Origin: Magnetococcales bacterium HCHbin5
GTDB taxonomy: Bacteria > Pseudomonadota > Magnetococcia > Magnetococcales > Magnetaquicoccaceae
Direction: 5' to 3'
Assembly (NCBI GenBank): GCA_002753505.1
Contig: PEAG01000019.1
Span: forward strand, 1-48,864
DNA: 48,864 nt
Each line of letters starts with the position of its first letter. The stretch's first letter is position 1. Shown here piece by piece: positions 21,977 to 29,769 of the stretch. The notes below the pieces were generated by a model. The model was not told where the DNA came from, did not search any database, and worked only from the letters and a program-made list of their open reading frames with translations. The position numbers were made by a program, and so were the translations under genes.

Positions 21977-22590
21977 CTGCGCCCTTCAACCATCTCACCC
22001 TTTTGATCGATTCCAACCACCTGAAACAGGGGGTCAAGGCCATTGCGCAGCAGATACGGGCGGATTTGGCCGACCAACCCGAGGAGGCCGAGCCGGTCAT
22101 GGTGGTGGTTCTCAAGGGTGGTGCTCTGTTCGGAGTGGATTTGCTGCGGGCGTTGCGCCGACCCATGCCGGTGGTCTTTGTGCCCCGTTCCGGTGCGTAT
22201 GAGAGCCAAGTGCCTGGCAGTGATCAGGCGTTGCTGCGGGGGCGTCATCTGATCGTGGTGGATACCCTCATGGACAGCGGCAATACGTTGCGAATCCTGT
22301 ACCGCTGGCTGGAGACCCTTGAGCCTGCCTCGATCCGGTTGGCGGTGTTGTTGCATAAGACGGTGGACTCTGCCAATCCGTTGATTGTCAACTATCTGGG
22401 CTACGAAGTGCCGGATGTGCGCCTGGTTGGTTATGGTTTGGATGAAGAGGAGTGTTTTCGAGGTTTGCCTGCGGTCTACACCTGGTGGCAGGCTCCCTCC
22501 GGCAATCCGTTCTCCCCCGAAACCGTTGCCGCTTGCAGTGACGCCCCCAAAAAGAAAAAAAGCCGGCGGCGTGATGAGCAATCCTGCTGA
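21973..22590 (+). CDS. Phosphoribosyltransferase, probably hypoxanthine type
   Basis: This 205-residue protein has the type I phosphoribosyltransferase fold: [20 protein letters not shown] and the PRPP-binding motif [14 protein letters not shown], followed by VAVLLHK-like and [26 protein letters not shown]. The last stretch resembles hypoxanthine/guanine phosphoribosyltransferases, which salvage purines. The C-terminus adds a lysine/arginine-rich tail (KKKKSRRR). The start overlaps the accC stop (ATGA). The exact base specificity is not certain. Confidence 0.88.
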   Translation: MTAPFNHLTLLIDSNHLKQGVKAIAQQIRADLADQPEEAEPVMVVVLKGGALFGVDLLRALRRPMPVVFVPRSGAYESQVPGSDQALLRGRHLIVVDTLMDSGNTLRILYRWLETLEPASIRLAVLLHKTVDSANPLIVNYLGYEVPDVRLVGYGLDEEECFRGLPAVYTWWQAPSGNPFSPETVAACSDAPKKKKSRRRDEQSC

Positions 22591-23782
22591 GCTGCTCAGT
22601 CAGATTCTAAGACGGTCCCATTCCCTTTTTCAGGCGGATATGGAGGCGCACCAGGCCCAACTGGCGGCGACCATTGGCGGTGCCCGTGTTCTGGTTACCG
22701 GTGCGGCGGGTTCCATTGGCAGTGCCTTTGTGGAGCAGTTGGCGACCTTTGCCCCTGCGGCCATCCATCTGGTGGATCCCAGTGAAAACAATCTGGTGGA
22801 GTTGGTGCGCAGCTTGCGCTCGGCGGATTTAAAGTTGCCGGAGGAGTTTCGCACCTGGGCCATTGGGATGGGCAGCCGGGAGTTCAGTCGTTTTTTGGCT
22901 GCGGCCCGGCCCTATGATGTGGTGGTCAATTTTGCCGCTTTGAAGCATGTGCGTTCGGAGCGGGATCCCTTCACCCTGATGCGACTGATTGACACCAATA
23001 TTTTTGCCTTGCAGGAGATGTTGGAACAGTTGTCGATCCATCCGCCGCAGCGGGTTTTTTCCGTCTCTTCCGACAAGGCGGTGCAGCCGGAGAGTGCCAT
23101 GGGTGCCAGCAAGGCTTTCATGGAGGCCATCCTGTGGCATCATGCAGAGCGCATCGCCTGTACCAGTGCCCGTTTTGCCAATGTTGCCTTTTCCGATGGC
23201 AGTTTGTTGCAGGGTTTTGTGCGGCGGTGGGAAAAGGGTCAACCCCTGTCGGCTCCCTCTGATGTGCGTCGTTATTTTATCTCTCATGAAGAGGCGGGGC
23301 AGTTGTGTCTGCTTGCCTGTTTTGTCGGCAACAATCGGGAGTTGTTTGTACCTCGGCTGGATCCGGCTGCTGATTTGCATAGTTTTTCCGAGATCGCTTT
23401 GTTGTTTCTGGCCTCCAAGGGGGTGGAGGCCAAAATTTTTTATTCGGAGGCAGAGGCGCGGGCGTTTGCGCGTGGAATCGTCCCTGGCAGCAGCCGGGTC
23501 TGGCCCTGCTATTTTACCCAAAGCGATACGGACGGCGAAAAGTTGGTGGAGTTGTTTGCTGCCCCGGATGAGCAGGTGGATTATTCCCGTTATCATGCCT
23601 TGGGGGTGATCAGCAATCCGCCTTATGGGTATGGGTCGGTTTTGCAAGAGGCGTTACGGCAGCTCCGTCAGATTCGCCAGGGGGATCATTGGGAAAAGGA
23701 GGCGGTGATTGCCGCTTTGCGGCTGCTGGTGCCCTCCTTGCCGCACATCCGGACGGACAAAAACCTCGATCAAAAAATGTAG
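22574..23782 (+). CDS. NAD-dependent nucleotide-sugar dehydratase/epimerase-like protein
   Basis: This 402-residue soluble protein belongs to the CapD/FlaA1-like short-chain dehydrogenases acting on UDP-N-acetylhexosamines. A Rossmann motif (VLVTGAAGSIGSAFVEQL) is followed by DPSENNLVEL, NFAALKHVRSERDP and the catalytic stretch SSDKAVQPESAMGASK. In the last motif the usual tyrosine of YxxxK is methionine, as in part of the CapD group. The long N-terminal membrane region of CapD is absent. ATG at 22574 overlaps the previous gene by 17 bases; a longer reading from 22385 runs in another frame of that gene and is unlikely. The surface polysaccharide it might serve is not encoded nearby. Confidence 0.85.
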   Translation: MSNPAELLSQILRRSHSLFQADMEAHQAQLAATIGGARVLVTGAAGSIGSAFVEQLATFAPAAIHLVDPSENNLVELVRSLRSADLKLPEEFRTWAIGMGSREFSRFLAAARPYDVVVNFAALKHVRSERDPFTLMRLIDTNIFALQEMLEQLSIHPPQRVFSVSSDKAVQPESAMGASKAFMEAILWHHAERIACTSARFANVAFSDGSLLQGFVRRWEKGQPLSAPSDVRRYFISHEEAGQLCLLACFVGNNRELFVPRLDPAADLHSFSEIALLFLASKGVEAKIFYSEAEARAFARGIVPGSSRVWPCYFTQSDTDGEKLVELFAAPDEQVDYSRYHALGVISNPPYGYGSVLQEALRQLRQIRQGDHWEKEAVIAALRLLVPSLPHIRTDKNLDQKM

Positions 23783-23788
23783 CGTTGC

Positions 23789-24241
23789 AAACGATTGCAG
23801 GGGTCCGGGGACCGTCACGGTCCCCGGCGGGGTGCAGGGGCGGAGCCCCTGCTGAACTGCGCGTTTTCCCAAAGCAAATTTTCGCAGAAAATTTGCGCAA
23901 CGCGCACAAAACCGCCCCGCAGGGGCGACCTTGGGAGGGCGGCAGCCCGACGCGCACGGTTATGTTATGGAAAGTGCTTGGGTAAGAAACCAGAGCTTTC
24001 GGGCATTCAGCTTTTTGTTTGACACAAGGCCAGGATTGTTTTTTTTCCAAACCCTCCCAAACTTGGCCAGCTCTCGGTCGGGCTGCCGCCCTCCAGGAGT
24101 GCCCCTGCGGGGCGTTTTGGGCGCGCTGCGCCCATTTGCTGCGCAAATGGGCTTCTGGGAAAGCGCGCCCGTTACATGCAGGGGCTTTGCCCCTGCACCC
24201 CACTGGGGACCGTGACGGTCCCCAGGCCCCTGCAATCGTTT
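23789..24241 (+). repeat. Hairpin-array repeat, full copy 1
   Basis: A 453-bp element consists of a left arm, a core of about 110 bp and an inverted right arm, bounded by AAACGATTGCAGGGG and its inverse. Each arm is a series of short perfect hairpins with three-base loops: GGGGACCG/CGGTCCCC, GCAGGGGC or a variant, a ten-base stem (GCAAATTTTC on the left, GCCCATTTGC on the right), a CCCC/GGGG pair and a GGGC/GCCC pair. The core carries conserved patches CACGGTTATG.TATGGAAA and ACAAGGCCAGGA followed by a T-run. It lies downstream of the dehydratase-like gene. Short frames inside it are not credible genes. Confidence 0.9.
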
Positions 24242-24375
24242 AAAAAGATTAGAAAAGCATGGGCGTGATCATCATGTTGGCGCATATGGGGCTTTGCCCC
24301 TGCACCCCACTGGGGACCGTGACGGTCCCCAGGCCCCTGCAATTATTTAAAAAGATCAAGAAAAGCATGGGTGTG
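24242..24375 (-). repeat. Short hairpin repeat following full copy 1
   Basis: A short arm (about 24284-24351) has the hairpins GGGGC-TTT-GCCCC and GGGGACCG-TGA-CGGTCCCC with a CATATG at its edge. The flank AAAAAGATTAGAAAAGCATG at 24242-24261 recurs as a near copy at 24350-24369, so the unit is partly duplicated with a period of about 108 bp. The repeat reaches the very start of the M50 gene. Confidence 0.8.
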
Positions 24376-24406
24376 TCATGTTCAACCGTACTCAACATCG
24401 ACAGCG

Positions 24407-26515
24407 ATGACCCCCTCTCCATTGCCACCTCTGCGGGAAGATTTGCGGCTAAGCCCAGGCCCTTTGGCCGCCAATGGGGCCCCCTCCTGGACCATTCATG
24501 ATCCCTCCAACAACCGTTTTTATCGAATCGGTTGGCAAACCTTTGAAATTCTCTCCCGCTGGCATTTGGCAACCCCTGACGCCATTGTTGCCGCCATCGC
24601 GGATCAAACAACCCTCAGCCCCAGCGTTGACGAGGTGGAACAGGTGGGTCGCTTTTTGCGCCAGCATATGCTGTTGCAGATCACCGACCAGGCGGCTCTG
24701 AACGCGCTGCTGCTCAAGGCCCGAGCGACCAAACCCCGCTGGGGCCACTGGCTGCTCAGCAACTATCTTTTTTTACGGATTCCTCTGCTGCATCCCGATC
24801 GTCAACTGGGACAGTTGCTGCCGCATCTGCGTTGGCTTTTTTCCACTGAATTTTTACTGGTTGTCCTGCTTTCAGCCCTGACCGGTCTGCTGCTGATTGT
24901 GCGGCAATGGGACTATTTTACCACCACGCTGGTTCACTCCTGGGTGGCGGGAGATATTATTCCGTACGGGATCGCCCTGGTGTTGAGCAAATCCTTGCAC
25001 GAACTGGGTCATGCCTTGACAGCCAAACGCTATGGTTGCCGCATTCCGGTCATGGGGGTTGCCATACTGTTGTTGTGGCCTGTTTTGTACACCGAGACCA
25101 GCGATGTTTGGCGGTTGCCGAGCCGTCGACAACGGTTGGCGGTGGGGGCAGCGGGCATGATGGCTGAATTGGCCTTGGCCGCTTTGGCCACTCTGGCCTG
25201 GGCTTTGCTGGCAGATGGTCCATTGCGCAATGCGGCCTTTTTCCTGGTTACCGTCACCTGGGTTGTGACCCTGGGCGTCAATTTGAATCCACTGATGCGC
25301 TTTGACGGTTATTTTTTGTTGTCGGATTGGTTGGGGTGGGTCAATCTGCAAGAGCGCGCCTTTGCCCAGGGGCGATGGTATGTGCGGGAGTTGTTGTTCG
25401 GGTTGGGAGAGCCACCACCGGAGCCTCTGCCCAAAGGGCGGCAGCGTTTTTTGATTGGTTTTGCCTTGTCGGTCTGGGTTTATCGATTTTTTCTGTTTTT
25501 GGGGATTGCTTTGCTGGTGTATCACTTTTTTTTCAAGCTGTTGGGTCTGTTTCTTTTTTGTGTGGAGTTGTTTTATTTTATTCTGTTTCCCGTTTTGAGA
25601 GAGGTTGGCACCTGGATCAGCAAGCGGCAGGCGGTACGGGTCAATGGTCATACCCTGGTGACTGGTCTGCTGCTGTTGACCGCCTTGACGGCTCTCTTTT
25701 TGCCTTGGCTGCATACGGTGGAGGCTCCGGCTGTTCTGCATGTTTTTCGTCACAGTCAAGTTTTTGTGCCGCAGGCAGCGCGGTTGGAGACTCCGTTGCC
25801 TCAGAACGGTCAGGTGGTGCAGGGTGGTGCGTTGTTGGCGCGTCTTTTTGATCCGGAGTTGGCACATCGGGAGGCCCGGATTGATCGGGAGATTGCCCTG
25901 TTGCGTTGGCAAATTGCCAGTCGGGGTCAGGACAAGGAGTTGATGGAGCAGGGGCAATCCCTGGCGGAACAGTTGTCGACCCGGTTGACCGAGTTGGCGG
26001 CCACGCGCAAGGAGCAGGCGCGTTTGACCTTGACCGCACCGTTTACGGCCACGGTGGTGGATCGTTTGCAGGCAGCGGTGCCGGGGGAGTGGTTGGCGGA
26101 GGGGGAGGTTTTGTTGCGGTTGATTGATCCCAGCGAATGGGTGGTGGAGGCGTTTATCGTTGGCAATCACCCGGGGATTCAGCCCCATGCCGAGGCCGTT
26201 TTTTATGCGGAAAATGCTGATTTGCCTCCATTGCCCTGTCGGTTGCTGACGGTGGATCAGGTCAACATTCAGCGGTTATCGGAGCCGGAGTTGGCTTCCC
26301 GATATGGGGGGCCAATTCTGGTGCGGGAGGAGCATACGGAGGAGTTGATCCCCCGGGAGGCCCATTTCCGGGTGATGCTCGCTCCACAGGCGGCGGTTGC
26401 CCATGTATCGCAACAGATTCGCGGTACTGTCACCCTGACCATTCTGCCAGAGAGTCCGGCCAGTCGTCTTTGGCAGCAGTTTGCCTCGATGGTGCTGCGT
26501 GAGAGTGGGTTTTAG
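24407..26515 (+). CDS. M50-family metalloprotease with PqqD-like and HlyD-like parts
   Basis: This 702-residue inner-membrane protein combines three regions. Residues about 25-95 resemble a PqqD-like winged-helix domain. Next is an M50 site-2-protease-like membrane region with the zinc motif HELGH (198-202) and the downstream NLNPLMRFDGYFLLSD, which supplies the third ligand. After several more membrane segments, the C-terminal third (from about 450) has a HlyD-like split lipoyl/coiled-coil region (EAPAVLHVFRHSQVFVP...). This matches proteins annotated as putative peptide zinc metalloproteases. The start is uncertain: a GTG at 24371 lies within the adjacent repeat, ATG at 24407 lies outside it, and neither has a clear ribosome-binding site. 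No precursor peptide or radical-SAM partner was seen beside it. Confidence 0.82.
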   Translation: MTPSPLPPLREDLRLSPGPLAANGAPSWTIHDPSNNRFYRIGWQTFEILSRWHLATPDAIVAAIADQTTLSPSVDEVEQVGRFLRQHMLLQITDQAALNALLLKARATKPRWGHWLLSNYLFLRIPLLHPDRQLGQLLPHLRWLFSTEFLLVVLLSALTGLLLIVRQWDYFTTTLVHSWVAGDIIPYGIALVLSKSLHELGHALTAKRYGCRIPVMGVAILLLWPVLYTETSDVWRLPSRRQRLAVGAAGMMAELALAALATLAWALLADGPLRNAAFFLVTVTWVVTLGVNLNPLMRFDGYFLLSDWLGWVNLQERAFAQGRWYVRELLFGLGEPPPEPLPKGRQRFLIGFALSVWVYRFFLFLGIALLVYHFFFKLLGLFLFCVELFYFILFPVLREVGTWISKRQAVRVNGHTLVTGLLLLTALTALFLPWLHTVEAPAVLHVFRHSQVFVPQAARLETPLPQNGQVVQGGALLARLFDPELAHREARIDREIALLRWQIASRGQDKELMEQGQSLAEQLSTRLTELAATRKEQARLTLTAPFTATVVDRLQAAVPGEWLAEGEVLLRLIDPSEWVVEAFIVGNHPGIQPHAEAVFYAENADLPPLPCRLLTVDQVNIQRLSEPELASRYGGPILVREEHTEELIPREAHFRVMLAPQAAVAHVSQQIRGTVTLTILPESPASRLWQQFASMVLRESGF

Positions 26516-26559
26516 GTTTATGGGGTCTGGAAACCGCCGTCACGGTCTCCATTAAACTT

Positions 26560-27013
26560 AAACGATTGCAGGGGTCCGGGGACCGTCACGGTCCCCGGTG
26601 GGGTGCAGGGGCAAAGCCCCTGCATGAACTGCGCGTTTTCCCAAAGCAAATTTTCGCAGAAAATTTGCGCAACGCGCACAAAACCGCCCCGCAGGGGCGA
26701 CATTGGGAGGGCGGCAGCCCGACGCGCACGGTTATGTTATGGAAAATGTTGGATAAGAAAGTAAAACTTTCGGATGTTCGGATTTTTTATTTGATACAAG
26801 GCCAGGAATGTTTTTTTTTCCAAACCATTCGATCGGTTGCCCGCTCTCAGTCGGGCTGCCGCCCTCCAGGAGTGCCCCTGCGGGGCGTTTTGCGCGCGCT
26901 GCGCCCATTTGCTGCGCAAATGGGCTTCTGGGAAAGCGCGCCCGTTCATGCAGGGGCTTTGCCCCTGCACCCCACCGGGGACCGTGACGGTCCCCGGACC
27001 CCTGCAATTATTT
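26560..27013 (+). repeat. Hairpin-array repeat, full copy 2
   Basis: This second complete copy has the same border, hairpin order and core as copy 1. It lies between the convergent M50 and cation-transporter genes, so it could affect transcript 3' ends from both sides. Its core is closest to copy 3 (AACTTTCGGATGTTCGGATT), indicating two core subgroups. The 3' flank lacks the short companion repeat. Confidence 0.9.
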
Positions 27014-27065
27014 CAACAGATTGATATGATCCATTGCCTTGAAAAAATTGGGATTGGGATTGGAA

Positions 27066-28811
27066 TCACGGAGTCACCCGTACCACAGCCTCTCCCAGCA
27101 AACGGACATGCGCCCGCAGGGCATGTTCCACCTCTTTTGCAATGGCATTCGCCACCTGAACCGGCAAAGTGGGATCAACCGCAATGGTCACATCGCTGTA
27201 AACCTTGTGGCCGACCCAACGCGCCCGCACCCCGCGCACCCCCCGCACTCCTGGAACATGGTGGGGAGCGTGGGTGATGCTGTCCAGAATTTCCGGCTCA
27301 ATGCCATCGATCAAACGGTGCCAAACCGCCCTGGCTGCATCCTTGACGATAAACAGAATGGCCACCGTGATGCCCACACCCACAACCGGGTCCACCAGGG
27401 GATAACCCATCCAGGAGCCTGCAACACCGATCAATACCGACAGACTGGTAAAACCATCCACCCGGGAGTGATAGCCGTCCGCGACCAAAGCGGCCGAACC
27501 GATCTCCCGACCCACCCGAATTCGATAGACCGCCACCGCCTCATTGCCGATAAAACCGACCAAAGCGGCCAAAGAGACCCACCCCAAATGCTCCATCGGT
27601 TCGGGATGAATCAGCTTGAGAAAGGCCTCATAACCGGCCACACAGGCGGAAAAAAAGATTACCCCGACGATGATCAAACCCGCCACATCCTCTGCCTTGC
27701 CATAACCGTAAGTGAAACGGCGGTTTGGTCCCCGTCTGGCCAACGCGAAGGCAACCCATAACGGAATGCTGGTGGCCGCATCGGCAAAGTTATGAATGGT
27801 GTCCGCCAACAGTGCCACCGATCCGGAATAGAGGACCACCAGAACCTGAATCAACGCCGTGACACCCAGCCCAACCAGGGAAATTTTCAGGGCTCGAATC
27901 CCCTTCTCGCTCGACTCCATGACAGAGTCCACTTTATCGCTGACATCGTGCGAGTGGGCAAAGGTTCCCCTCAACCAGCCCAACAAACCCGTCCCGGCGT
28001 GTGAATGGCCATGACCATCGTGACCATGCGCACCGTGACCCGCATGGTCGTGGCCATGCGGGCCATGACCATGCGCGTGCGCATTGATCGCCTGGCCGTG
28101 CGCCTCATGCCCATGATCCGCCTCGGTAAAGGGAACAATCAGCCGTTGTTGTCCATCCTCCTGTTGGATCTCCAGTCGCACTTCAAATGCGTGGGGCTCC
28201 GGAATCGCCGTTGTTGATTCCAGAAACGCCTGATCCTGGCGAAAAGAGAACAGCTGCCTGGAGCCGTCGGGGCGCACGGTTGTCAGGTTGATCGTCTCCG
28301 TGGCCGGGGGAGTCACTGGTTGGCCATGGTTGTCCAGGAAATAGAGTCGGAAACGGGGGGGCACTCCGACCTCAAATACGCTGATTTCCAACTGTCCATC
28401 CGCGTGGACAACGATGGGTCCGCCATGCTCTCCCGGCTCTGCATCGTGTTCATGGATATGGTTGTGCCCGGCCTCGGTAAAGAGGGTGGCCAATTGCTGG
28501 CGTTTGTTGTCCAACTCCAGTCGAGCCAGAAAGGCATGGGGTTCTGGCACATTGGTCAATGACTCCAAAAATTTTTCGTGTCGTTGGAATCCAAAGTATT
28601 GGCAGAGTTGCCCGGGACGTTCTGTTTCCATGCAGACCGAGTCCGCCTCCGGGGGTGGCAGCGGGCACATCTCGGCATCCAGAAAATAGAGCCGGAAACG
28701 GGGAGGCACTCCGGTTTCAAATATGCTGACCTCCACGTAACCGGTGGCGTGTTGCAGCAAGGGACCGCCCCGCTGGCCGTGCGAAGGAAAAATGGGTATT
28801 TGTGTTGGCAT
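27066..28811 (-). CDS. Cation diffusion facilitator with duplicated N-terminal domain and His-rich linker
   Basis: This 581-residue protein ends in a CDF metal exporter (about 305-575). Its two transport-site motifs are HNFAD in helix 2 and HSRVD in helix 5, the HD-HD pattern seen in Zn/Cd-type transporters. Before it, residues 22-115 and 136-232 are two copies of one domain, each opening with EVSIFETGVPPRFRLYFLD or EISVFEVGVPPRFRLYFLD and ending in LFTEA or PFTEA. Residues 233-272 are a histidine/glycine-rich linker likely to bind metal. ATG at 28811 is used; GAGG lies rather far upstream. It follows a CsoR/RcnR-like repressor gene on the same strand, which suggests metal-regulated efflux. 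The side of the membrane on which the N-terminal domains lie is not proven; CDF N-termini are normally cytoplasmic. Confidence 0.9.
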   Translation of the reverse strand: MPTQIPIFPSHGQRGGPLLQHATGYVEVSIFETGVPPRFRLYFLDAEMCPLPPPEADSVCMETERPGQLCQYFGFQRHEKFLESLTNVPEPHAFLARLELDNKRQQLATLFTEAGHNHIHEHDAEPGEHGGPIVVHADGQLEISVFEVGVPPRFRLYFLDNHGQPVTPPATETINLTTVRPDGSRQLFSFRQDQAFLESTTAIPEPHAFEVRLEIQQEDGQQRLIVPFTEADHGHEAHGQAINAHAHGHGPHGHDHAGHGAHGHDGHGHSHAGTGLLGWLRGTFAHSHDVSDKVDSVMESSEKGIRALKISLVGLGVTALIQVLVVLYSGSVALLADTIHNFADAATSIPLWVAFALARRGPNRRFTYGYGKAEDVAGLIIVGVIFFSACVAGYEAFLKLIHPEPMEHLGWVSLAALVGFIGNEAVAVYRIRVGREIGSAALVADGYHSRVDGFTSLSVLIGVAGSWMGYPLVDPVVGVGITVAILFIVKDAARAVWHRLIDGIEPEILDSITHAPHHVPGVRGVRGVRARWVGHKVYSDVTIAVDPTLPVQVANAIAKEVEHALRAHVRLLGEAVVRVTP

Positions 28812-28865
28812 CGATTCGGGTATCCTCGTTGCGACCGGCAGCCGCAGGTAAAAAATGGGGCGTCG

Positions 28866-29135
28866 CTACAGATATTTTGCCATCGACTTTAACGCCTTCA
28901 ACTGTTCCGTCACCTCGCGCATGGTCATATCCTCCTGGACGTCCAGACAATTGTCGATATGATCGGTCACGTACTGACGTTTGGCGGTGGACAAGGCGTT
29001 GGTGACGGCCTGCAGTTGCTGGGCGACCTTTTCGCACGCCTCTCCGGCCTCAATCATGGCGATCACCTTGTTCAGGTGGCCGGCGGCCCGTTTTAAACGG
29101 GTGACAATTTCAGGATGGCAGGTATGGGCGTTCAT
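28866..29135 (-). CDS. CsoR/RcnR-family metal-sensing repressor
   Basis: This 89-residue all-helical protein (HPEIVTRLKRAAGHLNKVIAMIE) belongs to the CsoR/RcnR/FrmR repressors. Candidate ligands Cys34, His59 and Cys63 form the C-H-C set of copper-sensing CsoR, while the N-terminal HTCH could add ligands as in nickel/cobalt RcnR. Formaldehyde sensing (FrmR-type) is less likely because of Cys63. The ATG at 29135 is preceded by an operator-like palindrome lying between the -35 and -10 boxes. It is encoded 54 bases upstream of the CDF exporter and probably controls it as well as itself. Confidence 0.92.
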   Translation of the reverse strand: MNAHTCHPEIVTRLKRAAGHLNKVIAMIEAGEACEKVAQQLQAVTNALSTAKRQYVTDHIDNCLDVQEDMTMREVTEQLKALKSMAKYL

Positions 29136-29142
29136 GGGTATG

Positions 29143-29172
29143 ATCCTATCCTGGGGGATAGGATGTTGTCAA
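29143..29172 (-). promoter_or_regulatory. Promoter and CsoR/RcnR-type operator
   Basis: On the minus strand, TTGACA (29172-29167) and TAGGAT (29148-29143) are spaced by 18 bases and fit -35 and -10 boxes. A perfect inverted repeat, ATCCTATC and GATAGGAT around a G-tract (29143-29164), overlaps the spacer and -10 box. A/T-rich arms around a G-tract match known CsoR/RcnR operators. The predicted transcript start falls at about 29136, next to the ATG at 29135, so the mRNA may be leaderless. Confidence 0.75.
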
Positions 29173-29205
29173 GGACCACGACAGGCTGATGATCTCTCTT
29201 TACTT

Positions 29206-29285
29206 AAAATGATTGCAGGGGTCCGGGGACCGTCACGGTCCCCGGTGGGGTGCAGGGGCAAAGCCCCATATGCTAACATGATTGC
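29206..29285 (+). repeat. Short hairpin repeat before full copy 3
   Basis: A solo left arm has GGGGACCG-TCA-CGGTCCCC and GGGGC-AAA-GCCCC, then CATATGCTAACATGATTGCGGTC, the inverse of the tail found beside copies 1, 4 and 5. Here it lies to the left of the full element and in the opposite orientation. Confidence 0.8.
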
Positions 29286-29296
29286 GGTCTTCCCTT

Positions 29297-29751
29297 AAAC
29301 GATTGCAGGGGTCCGGGGACCGTCACGGTCCCCGGCGGGGTGCAGGGGCGGAGCCCCTGCTTAACTGCGCGTTTTTCCAAAGCAAATTTTCGCAGAAAAT
29401 TTGCGCAACGCGCACAAAACCTGCCCCGCAGGGGCAGACTCCTGGAGGGCGGCAGCCCGACGCGCACGGTTATGTGATGGAAAATGCTTGGCTAAGAAAG
29501 TAGAACTTTCGGATGTTCGGATTTTTATTTGATCAAGGCCAGGATATGTTTTTTTTCCAGGCCATTCGATATGTTGCCCGCTCTCGGTCGGGCTGCCGCC
29601 CTCCAGGAGTGCCCCTGCGGGGCGTTTGGGGCGCGCTGCGCCCATTTGCTGCGCAAATGGGCTTCGGTGAAAGCGCGCCCGTTCATGCAGGGGCTTTGCC
29701 CCTGCACCCCACCGGGGACCGTGACGGTCCCCGGACCCCTGCAATTGTGCA
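29297..29751 (+). repeat. Hairpin-array repeat, full copy 3
   Basis: This complete copy has the same two arms and core layout as copy 2. It lies between the promoter side of the CsoR-like gene and the 3' end of the J-domain gene. The right arm reaches within 19 bases of the latter's stop codon, so it is the likely end region of that transcript. Confidence 0.9.
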
Positions 29752-29769
29752 AAAGATGAATACCCCCCC

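Noticed and set aside
23800-24235. Open frames on both strands inside the hairpin repeats (for example starting MQGSGDRHGP)
   Set aside because: They recur in every repeat copy in several frames, follow the hairpin sequence and lack ribosome-binding sites; they are by-products of GC-rich repeats.
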